Shown: positions 1 to 8,259 of the stretch, piece after piece
Layout: the number at the start of each line of letters is the position of its first letter
How positions within the stretch are numbered: the stretch's first letter is position 1
Assembly: GCA_027353395.1 (NCBI GenBank)
Contig: DAIEHU010000002.1
Coordinates: forward strand, 1-28,462
DNA length: 28,462 nt
Direction: 5' to 3'
Origin: Desulfobacteraceae bacterium
GTDB taxonomy: Bacteria; Desulfobacterota; Desulfobacteria; Desulfobacterales; Desulfosalsimonadaceae
Made by a program: the position numbers and the translations under genes
The notes under the pieces: model-generated
What the model saw: the letters and a program-made list of their open reading frames with translations, nothing else
Databases searched by the model: none
What the model was told of the DNA's origin: nothing

Positions 1-88
1 CACCCTCGGTAAGCATCGTCTGCATATCCGCGCCCCGGGCCTGCCGCAAGGTGGCGATGTGATCAATATTGACTGCCAGACCTGCCAT
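1..88 (-). CDS. pdxJ: Pyridoxine 5'-phosphate synthase PdxJ, N-terminal fragment
   Basis: Only the first 29 codons lie in the window; the gene runs off the left edge. The translation begins MAGLAVNIDHIATLRQARG, and NIDHIATLRxARG is the conserved first strand and loop of PdxJ. PdxJ condenses 1-deoxyxylulose 5-phosphate with 3-amino-2-oxopropyl phosphate to make pyridoxine 5'-phosphate in the cytoplasm. The ATG at 88 follows a GGGAAT purine stretch and lies 5 nt after the ybeY stop, so pdxJ is probably the last visible gene of the phoH-HD-ybeY transcription unit. Identification rests on a short but very characteristic N-terminus. Confidence 0.88.
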   Translation of the reverse strand, partial: MAGLAVNIDHIATLRQARGADMQTMLTEG

Positions 89-93
89 GATGA

Positions 94-528
94 TTATTCC
101 CTTATGATTTTAAATAATTCTTCCGTTTTGTCATCCATAACTTCCGCCGCCTCATCCGTTTCATGGTCGAACCCGAACAGGTGCAGCACCCCGTGGATCA
201 GCAGAAAATCAAACCGGTGCGCCAGGGAAAGTCCCATTTCTTCGGCTTCCCGGGCGGCGGTATCCATGGCGATCACCACATCTCCCAGAAGCTCGGGATT
301 GAGATCCGGAAAATCGCCTTCATGCATGGGAAACGCCAGCACATTGGTGGGGCCTGTCCGGTTCCGGTAAGTCTGATTCAACCCCGCCATTTCGGCGTCA
401 TCTGTAATCACAATGGAAAGCTCGCTGTCAGGACTGCCCAAGGCGTTTAAGAGTGCTTGGGCTGTCGTCTGTATCTGCTGGATGGACAGGTTGTATTGCG
501 TCTGGCGGTTGTCGATCAGTACTCCCAT
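94..528 (-). CDS. ybeY: Endoribonuclease YbeY (rRNA maturation factor)
   Basis: This 144-residue protein carries the family zinc motif HGVLHLFGFDH, with H112, H116 and H122 as metal ligands. It also has the upstream TNVLAFP block typical of UPF0054/YbeY. YbeY is a single-strand endoribonuclease used in 16S rRNA 3'-end maturation and 70S quality control. The ATG at 528 is supported by an AAAGGA Shine-Dalgarno sequence (plus-strand tcctttt, 534-540). The start lies inside the 3' end of the upstream HD-phosphodiesterase gene, an overlap of 101 nt, so translation is probably coupled. The phoH - 7TM-HD - ybeY order is a recognised conserved arrangement. Length is normal for the family. Confidence 0.95.
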   Translation of the reverse strand: MGVLIDNRQTQYNLSIQQIQTTAQALLNALGSPDSELSIVITDDAEMAGLNQTYRNRTGPTNVLAFPMHEGDFPDLNPELLGDVVIAMDTAAREAEEMGLSLAHRFDFLLIHGVLHLFGFDHETDEAAEVMDDKTEELFKIIRE

Positions 529-2803
529 TTTTTTCCTTTTGTTCCTCGGGCAGGGGTTTATCCGGATATTCCACCCGGTGATGATAGATGCCGTTTAGTA
601 TTTTATTGAAACTCCGGGCGATATTGTGCAGGTCTTTCAATGTCAGCGGGCATTCATCGAGCTGGTTGTCCGTGAACAGTTTGTTGAAAAGCTGCTGCAC
701 CAAGCCCTGAATCCGGTCCGCGGTAGGCTGCTCCAGGGTTCTTGATGCGGCTTCCACCACGTCCGCCAGCATGACCAGCGCGGTTTCGCGGGTCTGGGGC
801 TTGGGCCCCGGATACCGGAAGTTGTCAATATTTACGATTTGATCTTCTTTTTCCAGTTTTTTCGCCTTGTCATAAAAAAAACTGATCAATGTGGTGCCGT
901 GATGCTGATTGATGGCGTCCTGGATCGCCCGGCCCAGTTTATTTTCCTTGGCCAGTTCAATGCCGTTTTTGGTATGGGATATCAGGATCAGGCATGACAT
1001 GCTTGGGGCCAGTTTGTTGTGGATATTTTTTCCGCCCTGCTGGTTTTCGATGAAGTAGAGAGGATTTTTCAGTTTGCCGATATCGTGATAATATCCGGAA
1101 ACCTTGGCGAGCAGCGGATTGGCCCCGATTTCAGACGCCGCCGCTTCGGCCAGGGAACCGACGATAACGGAATGATGATATGTGCCGGGCGCTTCCAGCA
1201 TGAGGCGGCGGAGCAGGGGACGGTCCAGATTGGCCAGTTCCTGGAGGGAGCTGTCCGTGGTGTAGCCGAAAGACAGTTCCATCAGCGGGGTGAGCCCCGC
1301 GGTGATAATGCCCGCGATAACCCCGCCGGAGAATGCGAACAGCCAGTCCCACAACACCTTAAAGCCTGCAAAATCAATCAGGTAGATATCCAGAATGGTG
1401 GCAAGGGCCATGTTCAGGAGCCCGACTTTGAGGCCGGCCTTGATAAACCCTTTGCGCTCTTTGCAGTTTTGGACCCAGAAGGCTCCCATGATGCCATTCA
1501 GCAGAAAGAACAGGCAGAGGGCATAGCTGTTTTCGAAAATGATGGCCGAGATTAACGCCAGCACGATGGCGAAGGGAAACGCGATGTTAAATCCCAGAAA
1601 CTGGCAGATGGTCATGGCGCCGGCGGCAAGCGGAATGGCGTAAAATATGGACTCAGGCGACAGGCTCATCGGCGCGGCGGGCGCGAGCTCCTGCGCCAGG
1701 GACGCTGAAAGTTGTAAAATCAGTAAAAACAGGATGATCACGGAGCTTATGAAAAACAGGTTTTTATTCTGGTAATGCAGAATTTTTTTCTGATATTTCA
1801 AGTGGATCAAATAGGTGATGGTGAGCAGGGCGAAAATGATGAGCGATGTGCCGATACCTTTTTCATATGCCTGTTTTTTCCCGGTCTGTTCCTTGAGAGC
1901 CGAAAGTTTTAACAGGTGCAGGGGGGTGACCCGTTCGCCTTCCCGAAGGATCATTTCACCCCGCTGGATTTTATAAAGTGTTGAATTGATAAGTGACTCC
2001 GCCTGATTGCGCCGTCTTTCGGTTTCACTGCGGTTAAGGGTGATGTTGGGCTGGATGAGCCGCTGGGTCAAGTCCACAATCAGGTTGACCAGCGTATAGT
2101 CCAGATCTTTGAGAGCGGGTTCGCCGACAATCCGCACCATGGTTTTGGCCTGGTCGAGTCCGTAAAAACTTTTTAAATTCTGGACGGTCTTTTCCGTGTC
2201 ATCGCTCAATGATTTCAAAGTGATGCCCCTGTCGTTGCCTTTCAGGAGCAGGTCTTTGCTGGCCACAACGCCATTGCGCATGATTTCAGATAATATGGAA
2301 ATGATCAGGCCTGAAATATTGCTGGAGAACTTTTCGTTTTCCAGAATTTTATATGCGCCGTCGTTTACGGGAATACCAAGGACTTTTTCAAATTCCGGTT
2401 TCAGCGCCAGTATCTCGTTTTCCCTGTTGACTGGCTGTTTTGATCCCTTTTTGGCGGCTGGCGATTCAAAAACGGCCCGGGGCAGGCTGAAGGCTTTGTT
2501 GATCTGGCGCTTCAGATTGTCCGACAAGGCGTCATCATAATCATAAACCGTTAAAACGTTTTCCCTGGCTGCATTTTTCTGTTGAGCGGTGGCCTGAGCG
2601 TCTTCAACAAAAAAATCGGTGGGAGCCTTGATGTTCTTGTCCGCGACATCGCCCAGGCTGTAGGAAGGGTGCAGGACCAGCACCAGCCGGGGCGATAAAA
2701 TCAAGGTGGAAAGCAGGGTGACAAATGCCAGAACCCCCGATAACATCCAGAAATTGGCCGGAAACCGTTTTTTAATGGAGATGTCGCTGAATTTTCTGTT
2801 CAT
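428..2803 (-). CDS. 7TM-HD membrane phosphodiesterase (PgpH/YqfF family)
   Basis: This 791-residue membrane protein has one N-terminal helix (about residues 17-37), a large extracytoplasmic region (about 45-310, 7TMR-HDED type), a cluster of hydrophobic helices (about 317-505) and a cytoplasmic HD domain. The HD domain shows HHS at 542-544, YHDIGK at 572-577 and a later NQHHGT. In Firmicutes, PgpH proteins of this layout hydrolyse cyclic di-AMP; whether the deltaproteobacterial ones do is not established here. I chose the ATG at 2803 (MNRKFSDI), 10 nt after the phoH stop, because longer versions would overlap phoH and add non-family sequence. The last 40 or so residues are charged, proline-rich and partly encoded across the ybeY start. 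Confidence 0.9.
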   Translation of the reverse strand: MNRKFSDISIKKRFPANFWMLSGVLAFVTLLSTLILSPRLVLVLHPSYSLGDVADKNIKAPTDFFVEDAQATAQQKNAARENVLTVYDYDDALSDNLKRQINKAFSLPRAVFESPAAKKGSKQPVNRENEILALKPEFEKVLGIPVNDGAYKILENEKFSSNISGLIISILSEIMRNGVVASKDLLLKGNDRGITLKSLSDDTEKTVQNLKSFYGLDQAKTMVRIVGEPALKDLDYTLVNLIVDLTQRLIQPNITLNRSETERRRNQAESLINSTLYKIQRGEMILREGERVTPLHLLKLSALKEQTGKKQAYEKGIGTSLIIFALLTITYLIHLKYQKKILHYQNKNLFFISSVIILFLLILQLSASLAQELAPAAPMSLSPESIFYAIPLAAGAMTICQFLGFNIAFPFAIVLALISAIIFENSYALCLFFLLNGIMGAFWVQNCKERKGFIKAGLKVGLLNMALATILDIYLIDFAGFKVLWDWLFAFSGGVIAGIITAGLTPLMELSFGYTTDSSLQELANLDRPLLRRLMLEAPGTYHHSVIVGSLAEAAASEIGANPLLAKVSGYYHDIGKLKNPLYFIENQQGGKNIHNKLAPSMSCLILISHTKNGIELAKENKLGRAIQDAINQHHGTTLISFFYDKAKKLEKEDQIVNIDNFRYPGPKPQTRETALVMLADVVEAASRTLEQPTADRIQGLVQQLFNKLFTDNQLDECPLTLKDLHNIARSFNKILNGIYHHRVEYPDKPLPEEQKEKNGSTDRQPPDAIQPVHPADTDDSPSTLKRLGQS

Positions 2804-2813
2804 AGGACTCTGA

Positions 2814-3791
2814 TCATTTTTGACGGGCCGACTGCTGTTCATAGGCATCAATAATTTTTTGAACCAGCCGGTGCCGGACCACGTCATGTTTGGTGAAAAA
2901 GACAAAGTGGATGCCCTCTATCCCGTAAAGCAGCTCTTTGGCTTCAATCAGGCCGGACGCCCGGTTGCTGGGGAGATCAGACTGGGTGATATCCCCGGTG
3001 ATGACCGCTTTGGAATTAAACCCGATTCGGGTGAGAAACATTTTCATTTGCTCGGAGGTGGTGTTCTGCGCTTCATCGAGGATAATAAACGAATCATTCA
3101 ATGTCCGGCCCCGCATAAACGCCAGAGGCGCCACTTCGATCACATCCTGCTGCATCAGGCCGGACGCTTTTTCAAAGTTCATCATGTCATGCAGCGCATC
3201 ATAGAGGGGCCGAAGGTAAGGATTGATTTTTTCCGCCAGATCGCCGGGCAGAAATCCCAGTGCCTCGCCGGCTTCCACCGCCGGCCGGGTCAGGACAATC
3301 CGGCTGACCTTTTTTTGCGCCAGAGCCGCCACGGCCATGGCCATGGCCAGGTAGGTTTTTCCCGTGCCCGCCGGGCCGATGCCGAAGGCGATATCGTATT
3401 TCCGGATGGCGTCAATATATTCTTTTTGTGTCGGGTTTTTGGGGGTGATGGTGCGTTTTTTGGATGTCACATACACCGAATCCAGAAATATTTTTTTTAA
3501 GTCAACCCGGTTGTCCCTGCTCAGCACGCTGGTGGCGTATTCCACGTCTTTGGGATAAACCGGATAGCCGCCCCGGATCAATTCATAGAGCTGGTTGAGG
3601 ATATTCCCGGCCAGATCGGCGGCGATGCTGTCTCCTTCAATGATGACGGTGGTTCCTCTGGCGGAAATCTTAACGTCCGTTGATTCGGCGACTCGCTCCA
3701 GGTTACAGTTGTGCGCCCCGAACAGCTCGTTGGCCGTCTGATTGTCGGCGAAAGTGATTTCAGACAAGGCCTGTTTTTTGTATTTGCTCAT
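2814..3791 (-). CDS. phoH: PhoH-family ATPase
   Basis: This 325-residue protein has an N-terminal KH-like region (about 20-75) and a P-loop ATPase domain. Walker A is GPAGTGKT at 139-146 and Walker B is FIILDEAQN at about 235-243. It is a PhoH/YbeZ-type cytoplasmic NTPase, a family linked to RNA metabolism and found in complex with YbeY in other bacteria, which fits the ybeY gene two positions downstream. I used the ATG at 3791; a TTG three codons upstream (3800) is also open but has no clearer ribosome site. It is the first gene of the minus-strand operon, and 174 nt separate it from the divergent cvpA-like gene. Confidence 0.94.
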   Translation of the reverse strand: MSKYKKQALSEITFADNQTANELFGAHNCNLERVAESTDVKISARGTTVIIEGDSIAADLAGNILNQLYELIRGGYPVYPKDVEYATSVLSRDNRVDLKKIFLDSVYVTSKKRTITPKNPTQKEYIDAIRKYDIAFGIGPAGTGKTYLAMAMAVAALAQKKVSRIVLTRPAVEAGEALGFLPGDLAEKINPYLRPLYDALHDMMNFEKASGLMQQDVIEVAPLAFMRGRTLNDSFIILDEAQNTTSEQMKMFLTRIGFNSKAVITGDITQSDLPSNRASGLIEAKELLYGIEGIHFVFFTKHDVVRHRLVQKIIDAYEQQSARQK

Positions 3792-3857
3792 TTTTTGCAA
3801 TCGTCAGCATTATGCGTGGTCGCGGATATCCGGTCTTATAGCGTGCGCGATTCTGAC

Positions 3858-3886
3858 AATTTACACCGGATGATGAAAAAAAACAA
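3858..3886 (-). promoter_or_regulatory. Possible sigma70 promoter for phoH operon
   Basis: Read on the minus strand, TTGTTT (3886-3881) and TAAATT (3863-3858) are separated by 17 nt and lie about 70 nt upstream of the phoH ATG. Both boxes are only partial consensus matches, so this is a tentative call. It is the best-spaced pair seen in the divergent region. Confidence 0.3.
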
Positions 3887-3912
3887 GAATTATCTTGACG
3901 CGGTTTTGGGGT

Positions 3913-3941
3913 TTGAGTAATCCAACATGCTGAATTATATA
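3913..3941 (+). promoter_or_regulatory. Sigma70-like promoter for cvpA-hisHF
   Basis: A -35 box TTGAGT (3913-3918) is followed after 17 nt by TATATA (3936-3941), within the AT-rich run TATATAAT. It lies 25 nt upstream of the cvpA-like ATG, in the gap between divergent transcription units. An AGGA ribosome site at about 3954 then precedes the ATG. The position and near-consensus boxes make this a plausible housekeeping promoter. Confidence 0.5.
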
Positions 3942-3965
3942 TAATCATGAATAGGATCAAACCGC

Positions 3966-4496
3966 ATGAACCTTTTTGACATCGCAATTATTGTTGTTCT
4001 CGGGTATTGCATGATCCGGGGTATTTTCAGGGGTTTCATCAAAGAAGCGGCGGCGATTGCCGCGGTCCTGGCCGGGTTTTACGCAGCCTATGCCTATCAT
4101 GGAACGGTTTCGCCGTCCTTGTCCAAATGGATCGCTGACCCGGACTATCGTTTGATGGCCGCGTTCGTTTTATTATTTTGCGGGGTGTTTTTTACCATCA
4201 CACTGATCGGGGTGCTGATCCGGATGCTGGCAAAGGCGGCGCTGCTGGGCGTGGTGGACCGGATTTTCGGGGCGGTTTTCGGGGGGGTGAAAGCGGTCTT
4301 GATAGTCACGCTGGTGTATATTCTTCTGATGACATTTACCCCTGCCGGCGGCATGACGTTTATCCGGGATTCAAAGCTGGCGCCGCCTGTGGTCGCCATC
4401 GGCCAGGCCATTGTCAATGTCATGCCCAATGGCGTGAAAAAGACGTATGACCGGAAAATGGAGGAATTTAAAAAAGGCTGGCGCCGGAAGATATGA
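3966..4496 (+). CDS. CvpA family membrane protein
   Basis: This 176-residue integral membrane protein matches the CvpA/colicin V production family pattern. It begins MNLFDIAIIVVLGY and continues RGIFRGFIKEAAAIAAVLAGFY, with four predicted helices (about 4-23, 28-47, 60-85 and 100-125). The charged tail FKKGWRRKI is probably cytoplasmic. In E. coli, CvpA is needed for colicin V secretion and for envelope stress tolerance; its molecular function is unknown. The gene has its own promoter and lies 42 nt before hisH, so it probably heads a cvpA-hisH-hisF operon. There is no obvious functional link to histidine synthesis. Confidence 0.85.
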   Translation: MNLFDIAIIVVLGYCMIRGIFRGFIKEAAAIAAVLAGFYAAYAYHGTVSPSLSKWIADPDYRLMAAFVLLFCGVFFTITLIGVLIRMLAKAALLGVVDRIFGAVFGGVKAVLIVTLVYILLMTFTPAGGMTFIRDSKLAPPVVAIGQAIVNVMPNGVKKTYDRKMEEFKKGWRRKI

Positions 4497-4538
4497 GAAA
4501 GCCGGCCGGAGGAATGGAGATTTTGTAAAGGCGGAATT

Positions 4539-5168
4539 ATGATTGCGATTATCGATTATGACGCCGGGAATCTGGCCAGTGTGTCCAGGGCGTTTTCCCA
4601 TATCGGCGTTCCAAATATTATTACAAATGATATCAATGTAATAGAATCGGCTGAAAAGGTGGTTTTCCCTGGCGTCGGCGCGGCCGGGTCCGCCATGATC
4701 AGCCTTAAACGCCTGGGGCTGGACAAGGCGTTAAGCGCCGCGCTCAACAGCGGCAAGCCGGTGATGGGCATTTGTCTGGGCACCCAGATTATTTTGCGGT
4801 CCAGCCAGGAAAATCAAACCCCGTGCCTGGGGCTGATGGCGGGATGCGCCCGGGCGTTTTCAGAATCCTTTAAATTTCAGGGGATCACGGGGCTGAAAAT
4901 TCCCCACATGGGGTGGAACCGGATTTCCTTGCGGGCGGATCACCCGGTGTTCGCCGGAATGCGGCCGGAGGATGAATTTTATTTTGTACACAGTTTTTAT
5001 CCCTCTCCGGACCATGCTGACCAAGTGATCGCCACCACGGAATACGGCATTGAGTTCCCCTCGGTCATTGGCGTGAAAAATCTGGTGGCCACCCAGTTTC
5101 ATCCGGAAAAAAGCGGGAAACCGGGGTTGCGGATATTAAAAAATTTTAGCGGATGGAATCCATGTTAA
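4539..5168 (+). CDS. hisH: Imidazole glycerol phosphate synthase, glutaminase subunit HisH
   Basis: This 209-residue class I glutamine amidotransferase has the nucleophile in GICLGTQ (C79) and the catalytic His/Glu pair in TQFHPEKSG (H188, E190). The N-terminus MIAIIDYDAGNLASV is the standard HisH start. HisH releases ammonia from glutamine and feeds it to HisF, together forming imidazole glycerol phosphate and AICAR in histidine biosynthesis. An AAGGCGGAA ribosome site precedes the ATG. The 3' end overlaps hisF by 7 nt, which suggests translational coupling for 1:1 subunit supply. Confidence 0.96.
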   Translation: MIAIIDYDAGNLASVSRAFSHIGVPNIITNDINVIESAEKVVFPGVGAAGSAMISLKRLGLDKALSAALNSGKPVMGICLGTQIILRSSQENQTPCLGLMAGCARAFSESFKFQGITGLKIPHMGWNRISLRADHPVFAGMRPEDEFYFVHSFYPSPDHADQVIATTEYGIEFPSVIGVKNLVATQFHPEKSGKPGLRILKNFSGWNPC

Positions 5169-5941
5169 GCAAACGCATCATCCCCTGCCTGGATGTCCGG
5201 GAAGGCCGGACCACCAAGGGCGTCAAATTTAAAAATAATGTGGATATCGGTGATCCGGTAGAGATGGCGCTCATGTATTATGAAAATGGCGCGGATGAAA
5301 TTGTTTTTTATGACATCACCGCATCCTTTGAAAAACGGGATATCATGATCGAAGTGGTGCGCAAAGTGGCGGAAACCATTTTTATCCCGTTTTCCGTTGG
5401 CGGCGGCATCCGCACCCTTGACGATATGCGGGATGTGCTGCTGGCAGGCGCGGAAAAGGTCAGCGTGAACTCGGCGGCGGTCAAACATCCGGAGATCATA
5501 TCTCAGGGCGCGGACGCATTCGGCAGCCAGTGCATGGTGCTGGGCATGGATGTGAAGCATGTGGGGAAAAGCACCGCGATACCTTCCGGGTATGAAATCG
5601 TCATCAACGGGGGCCGGACTTATACTGGGCTGGACGCGCTGGCTTGGGCATTAAAAGGCCAGGAACTCGGGGCCGGGGAAATCTGTCTGAATTCCATTGA
5701 CGCGGACGGAACGAAAGACGGGTATGAACTGACGCTGACCGAACTCATTTCAACAGCGGTGAATATTCCGGTGATTGCCTCCGGCGGGGCCGGTCACCCG
5801 AAACATTTACACGATGTGCTGACAACCGGCAGGGCGGATGCCGCCCTGATTGCGTCCATGGTGCATTATGGCGCTTATACGATTCCGGAAATCAAATCAT
5901 ATCTGGGTGAACGCGGGGTGAAGATCAGGCCGGTGGGGTGA
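5162..5941 (+). CDS. hisF: Imidazole glycerol phosphate synthase, cyclase subunit HisF
   Basis: This 259-residue TIM-barrel protein begins MLSKRIIPCLDVREGR and retains both catalytic aspartates, D11 and D130, at the numbering used for Thermotoga HisF. Other family blocks are FSVGGGIRTLDD, SIDADGTKDGY and IPVIASGGAG. It uses ammonia from HisH to cyclise PRFAR in the fifth step of histidine synthesis. I chose the ATG at 5162 rather than 5153 because family members start ML(S/A)KRI. The middle segment (about 131-150) differs from the enterobacterial form and, from memory, matches the deltaproteobacterial subgroup. The stop is only 3 nt from the end of the convergent minus-strand gene. Confidence 0.96.
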   Translation: MLSKRIIPCLDVREGRTTKGVKFKNNVDIGDPVEMALMYYENGADEIVFYDITASFEKRDIMIEVVRKVAETIFIPFSVGGGIRTLDDMRDVLLAGAEKVSVNSAAVKHPEIISQGADAFGSQCMVLGMDVKHVGKSTAIPSGYEIVINGGRTYTGLDALAWALKGQELGAGEICLNSIDADGTKDGYELTLTELISTAVNIPVIASGGAGHPKHLHDVLTTGRADAALIASMVHYGAYTIPEIKSYLGERGVKIRPVG

Positions 5942-5944
5942 TGG

Positions 5945-6325
5945 TTATGTATTTTTTTCAGCGTCACGGGCGTTCCGGTCCATCCGGCTGATCAAGAAAT
6001 CAGGGTCTTCGATTTCCATGTGAGCGGTTATTTTTTCGCCTTTCGGGGTGATCATATGGTAGGTGAAACGATCTTTAGAGCCGGGTTTCCGTAAACAGGC
6101 CTCCGGGGTTTGGAAAAGGTCTGTTTCAAGGCCGGGTTTATGCCGGGTGAAGACCATTTGCGCAATCATGCGCGTGGAAATTTTGCCCGCGATGAGCCGC
6201 CGTTTGTCTTCCGAGGAACAGGCATCCGGATCCGATTCCCCGTTATTCAGCGAATCATGAATATTTTTAAGGCGCTTGGCGTAAGCCTTCAGCACATTAT
6301 GGATTTGATGAGGGGCTATTTGCAT
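5945..6325 (-). CDS. Small soluble protein, possibly DVU0524/FlgM-associated type
   Basis: This protein of about 126 residues has no signal peptide, membrane helix or cysteine cluster in its core. It starts MQIAPHQIHNVLKAYAKRL and has a second conserved-looking block SSEDKRRLIAGKISTRMIAQM. From memory, this resembles small deltaproteobacterial proteins annotated as DVU0524-family, FlgM-associated, but I cannot confirm that without a search and there are no flagellar genes here. I chose the ATG at 6325; longer versions run further into the Nudix gene in a different frame. Even so, the two genes overlap by 29 nt. No strong ribosome site precedes the start, which fits coupled translation. Confidence 0.55.
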   Translation of the reverse strand: MQIAPHQIHNVLKAYAKRLKNIHDSLNNGESDPDACSSEDKRRLIAGKISTRMIAQMVFTRHKPGLETDLFQTPEACLRKPGSKDRFTYHMITPKGEKITAHMEIEDPDFLISRMDRNARDAEKNT

Positions 6326-6818
6326 AAGCGGTATAATAATGCCGGATAAATTTCTGATGACTGTCAAAAGCGATTTCCGGCAAGGCGCCGGCGGAAAACC
6401 AGCCAGCCGCGTCCGCATCATCGCCGGCAATAAGATCGCCGCTGAAGGTTCGGACCAGAAAACCGGTCACGAAAACTGTGCCATAAAGCTTGCTGTCATG
6501 GGCGGTAACGCCCAGCAGCCGGTCGATTTTTCCACAAAGCCCGGTTTCTTCCTGCAATTCCCGCAAACCAGCGCCCTCCGGCGTTTCTTTCAGTTCCATA
6601 AAACCGCCGGGCAGGCACCAGAAGCCTTTTTTAGGGTCAATGCCGCGCTTGACCAGCAAGACCTGCTGCCGGTCATTAACCGTCATGATGCAGATGGCCG
6701 GCACCGTGTTTTCATAAATGGGAGCCTGACACGTCAGGCAGAACCGGCGAATCCGGCCGTCAACCAAGTGATCCGTGAGTCTGCTGCCGCAAAAATGACA
6801 GAAAAGTTTCGGGGTCAT
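6297..6818 (-). CDS. Zinc-ribbon Nudix hydrolase
   Basis: This 173-residue protein begins with a four-cysteine zinc ribbon (C7, C10, C27, C30). A Nudix domain follows with a full box at 72-94, reading GFMELKE, seven residues, then RELQEETGL. Nudix enzymes hydrolyse nucleoside diphosphates linked to another group; the ribbon-plus-Nudix layout resembles NADH pyrophosphatase and ADP-ribose pyrophosphatase relatives, but the substrate cannot be read from sequence. The ATG at 6818 (MTPKLFCHFC) has a short GGAA upstream. A longer open frame extends upstream only because a 126-bp repeat happens to be open, and that part is not protein-like. Confidence 0.88.
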   Translation of the reverse strand: MTPKLFCHFCGSRLTDHLVDGRIRRFCLTCQAPIYENTVPAICIMTVNDRQQVLLVKRGIDPKKGFWCLPGGFMELKETPEGAGLRELQEETGLCGKIDRLLGVTAHDSKLYGTVFVTGFLVRTFSGDLIAGDDADAAGWFSAGALPEIAFDSHQKFIRHYYTAYANSPSSNP

Positions 6819-6825
6819 AATTTCC

Positions 6826-6951
6826 AATACCGATTCGCATTCAAGATGACAGCAAGGCGGCAAGGCGGAGGCGACGCAGGCGTAAGGTCTTGTGCGTTGA
6901 GGGGCCGACAACGCAGCCAACGCTGATGGCGCTTGAATGCGGATTGGTATT
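6826..6951. repeat. Dispersed inverted-repeat element, copy 1
   Basis: This 126-bp element is bounded by inverted repeats: AATACCGATTCGCATTCAAG at 6826-6845, and its complement with two mismatches at 6932-6951. The interior carries GCAAGGCGGCAAGGCGGAGGC and GCCGACAACGCAGCCAACGC. A second copy at 12241-12365 has the same ends and interior. It encodes no protein, so it looks like a MITE-like or REP-like non-autonomous element. It lies between the aldolase stop and the Nudix start, and its last base is the final base of the aldolase TAA. Confidence 0.85.
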
Positions 6952-8246
6952 TAATCGTCAAAATTGCCTGCCGTTCCCTTCCCCCCATGAATGGCCGCCG
7001 CCCGCCGGGCGATTTTTTCCGGGGTCCAGTCTTCCGGCCGTTCAATGCGGCTGGCTTTCGGACCGGGATCATGGTTTCCTGCCGCGAGAATTGCATCCAC
7101 CACCAGGGGCGCGGTATCATTGCTGTTAAACACGTTCACCAGCATATGGTGCACGAAATTCGCCACCCGGTGGGACATTCTTTCCCGGATTTCCTTGGGC
7201 TGCGATAAGATGTGGTTTTCAAAGGGAAGGTTAAGCTTTTTATAATCCCCTTTTTTCAGCCCCTTGGATTCGGCATAAGCCGTTATTTTTTCCCACAGGG
7301 CTTGCGTCACGCCTTCATCCGGCAGCTTGATGAATTGGCCGTCCGCATCAAGCTGAGCATTGCCGTAGTCATTGACCGCCAGCCCCCAGGAAATCATTTG
7401 CAGGGCCGTGGCCACATTGGCCTTGGTGGTCTGGGTCTTTGCCGCGATCTGCATCAGGCGTTCCGAGCTGTTGCCGGAAGTGCCATGCTGAGCCCCGGAA
7501 ACGTGATAGGGCGCAAGGGCCTGATGAATGCTGGCGGTCAGATCCACCTGGATGCCTTCGGCCCCGGCTTCGATGCCGTGGGTAGTGCCGTTGTTTAAAG
7601 CGATCCAGTCCGGGAACATATTGCGGGCGTTGAGGCCCTGAATTAAAAACAGGGCTTCCTCCACGGTGGACAAGCCTTCTTTGCCTTTAATTTCGCCAAC
7701 TTCGGTCTCATATCCGGCCCATTCAGGCAAACAGGGGAATAATTCGATATTGGCCGACAGATTCTGGTCGTCCGGCAAATGGGATGCGTCAATGGCGATG
7801 GATGTCATTCCCGCTTCAAACAGGGTGGGAATCTCAATTTTCGCCGCCGTGATATCCGCGGAATTTTTGATGCCGTAATGGTCGGCATGTATGGCCACCG
7901 GAATGGTGATATTCATTTCATTGCACAGACTGTCGACGATGCGGGCTATATTCCAGTAGTTTACCGCACAGTAAGCGGATGCGCCCCCTTCGGATTTGGC
8001 TATTTCAATGATGATGGCCGAGTTGGCGCGCTGGGCGGCCTGAAGCGCGCCGCGAATGACAGGCAGGTTCCTTCCGTTGGCCGCCATGCAGATAGCCCTG
8101 CCTTTTTTCTTCATGGCCCGGTCGATGAATTTGCCGCTGACAATCAGGGCTTTTGAATTGGGGAAAAGGGATACGATATTCGGGGGTCTGCCGATGGCCA
8201 GCGCGCGTTCAAAAGATTCAGTATGGGAAGAGTTCGCCTCCATCAT
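6951..8246 (-). CDS. Class II fructose-bisphosphate aldolase, long form
   Basis: This 431-residue protein has class II aldolase features. Zinc ligands are in IHADHYG (H120, H123), TTHG (H223) and GAQHGTSGN (H254), with the phosphate and substrate blocks IAIDASH and ALNNGTTHG. The enzyme would cleave fructose 1,6-bisphosphate to dihydroxyacetone phosphate and glyceraldehyde 3-phosphate, or run in reverse for gluconeogenesis. It is longer than the usual 310-360 residues and lacks the common HLDHG form, so it belongs to a divergent subgroup and a different ketose-phosphate substrate is possible. The start at 8246 is set by a strong AAGGAGG ribosome site 6 nt upstream. The stop codon abuts repeat copy 1. 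Confidence 0.85.
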   Translation of the reverse strand: MMEANSSHTESFERALAIGRPPNIVSLFPNSKALIVSGKFIDRAMKKKGRAICMAANGRNLPVIRGALQAAQRANSAIIIEIAKSEGGASAYCAVNYWNIARIVDSLCNEMNITIPVAIHADHYGIKNSADITAAKIEIPTLFEAGMTSIAIDASHLPDDQNLSANIELFPCLPEWAGYETEVGEIKGKEGLSTVEEALFLIQGLNARNMFPDWIALNNGTTHGIEAGAEGIQVDLTASIHQALAPYHVSGAQHGTSGNSSERLMQIAAKTQTTKANVATALQMISWGLAVNDYGNAQLDADGQFIKLPDEGVTQALWEKITAYAESKGLKKGDYKKLNLPFENHILSQPKEIRERMSHRVANFVHHMLVNVFNSNDTAPLVVDAILAAGNHDPGPKASRIERPEDWTPEKIARRAAAIHGGKGTAGNFDD

Positions 8247-8252
8247 GGTTTG

Positions 8253-8259
8253 CCTCCTT
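8253..8259 (-). promoter_or_regulatory. Strong ribosome binding site of aldolase
   Basis: On the minus strand this reads AAGGAGG, 6 nt before the first of two adjacent ATG codons (8246 and 8243). It is the best Shine-Dalgarno match on the left side of the window. It favours the 8246 start and suggests high expression. Confidence 0.75.

Noticed and set aside
2820..3500. Plus-strand 226-codon open frame opposite phoH
   Set aside because: It is antisense to a clear PhoH coding sequence with Walker motifs, is rich in His, Arg and Gly from reversed codons, and has no recognisable domain.
6819..6920. Extended N-terminus of the Nudix protein
   Set aside because: The added residues are read through repeat copy 1; the zinc ribbon starting MTPKLFCHFC is the natural N-terminus.
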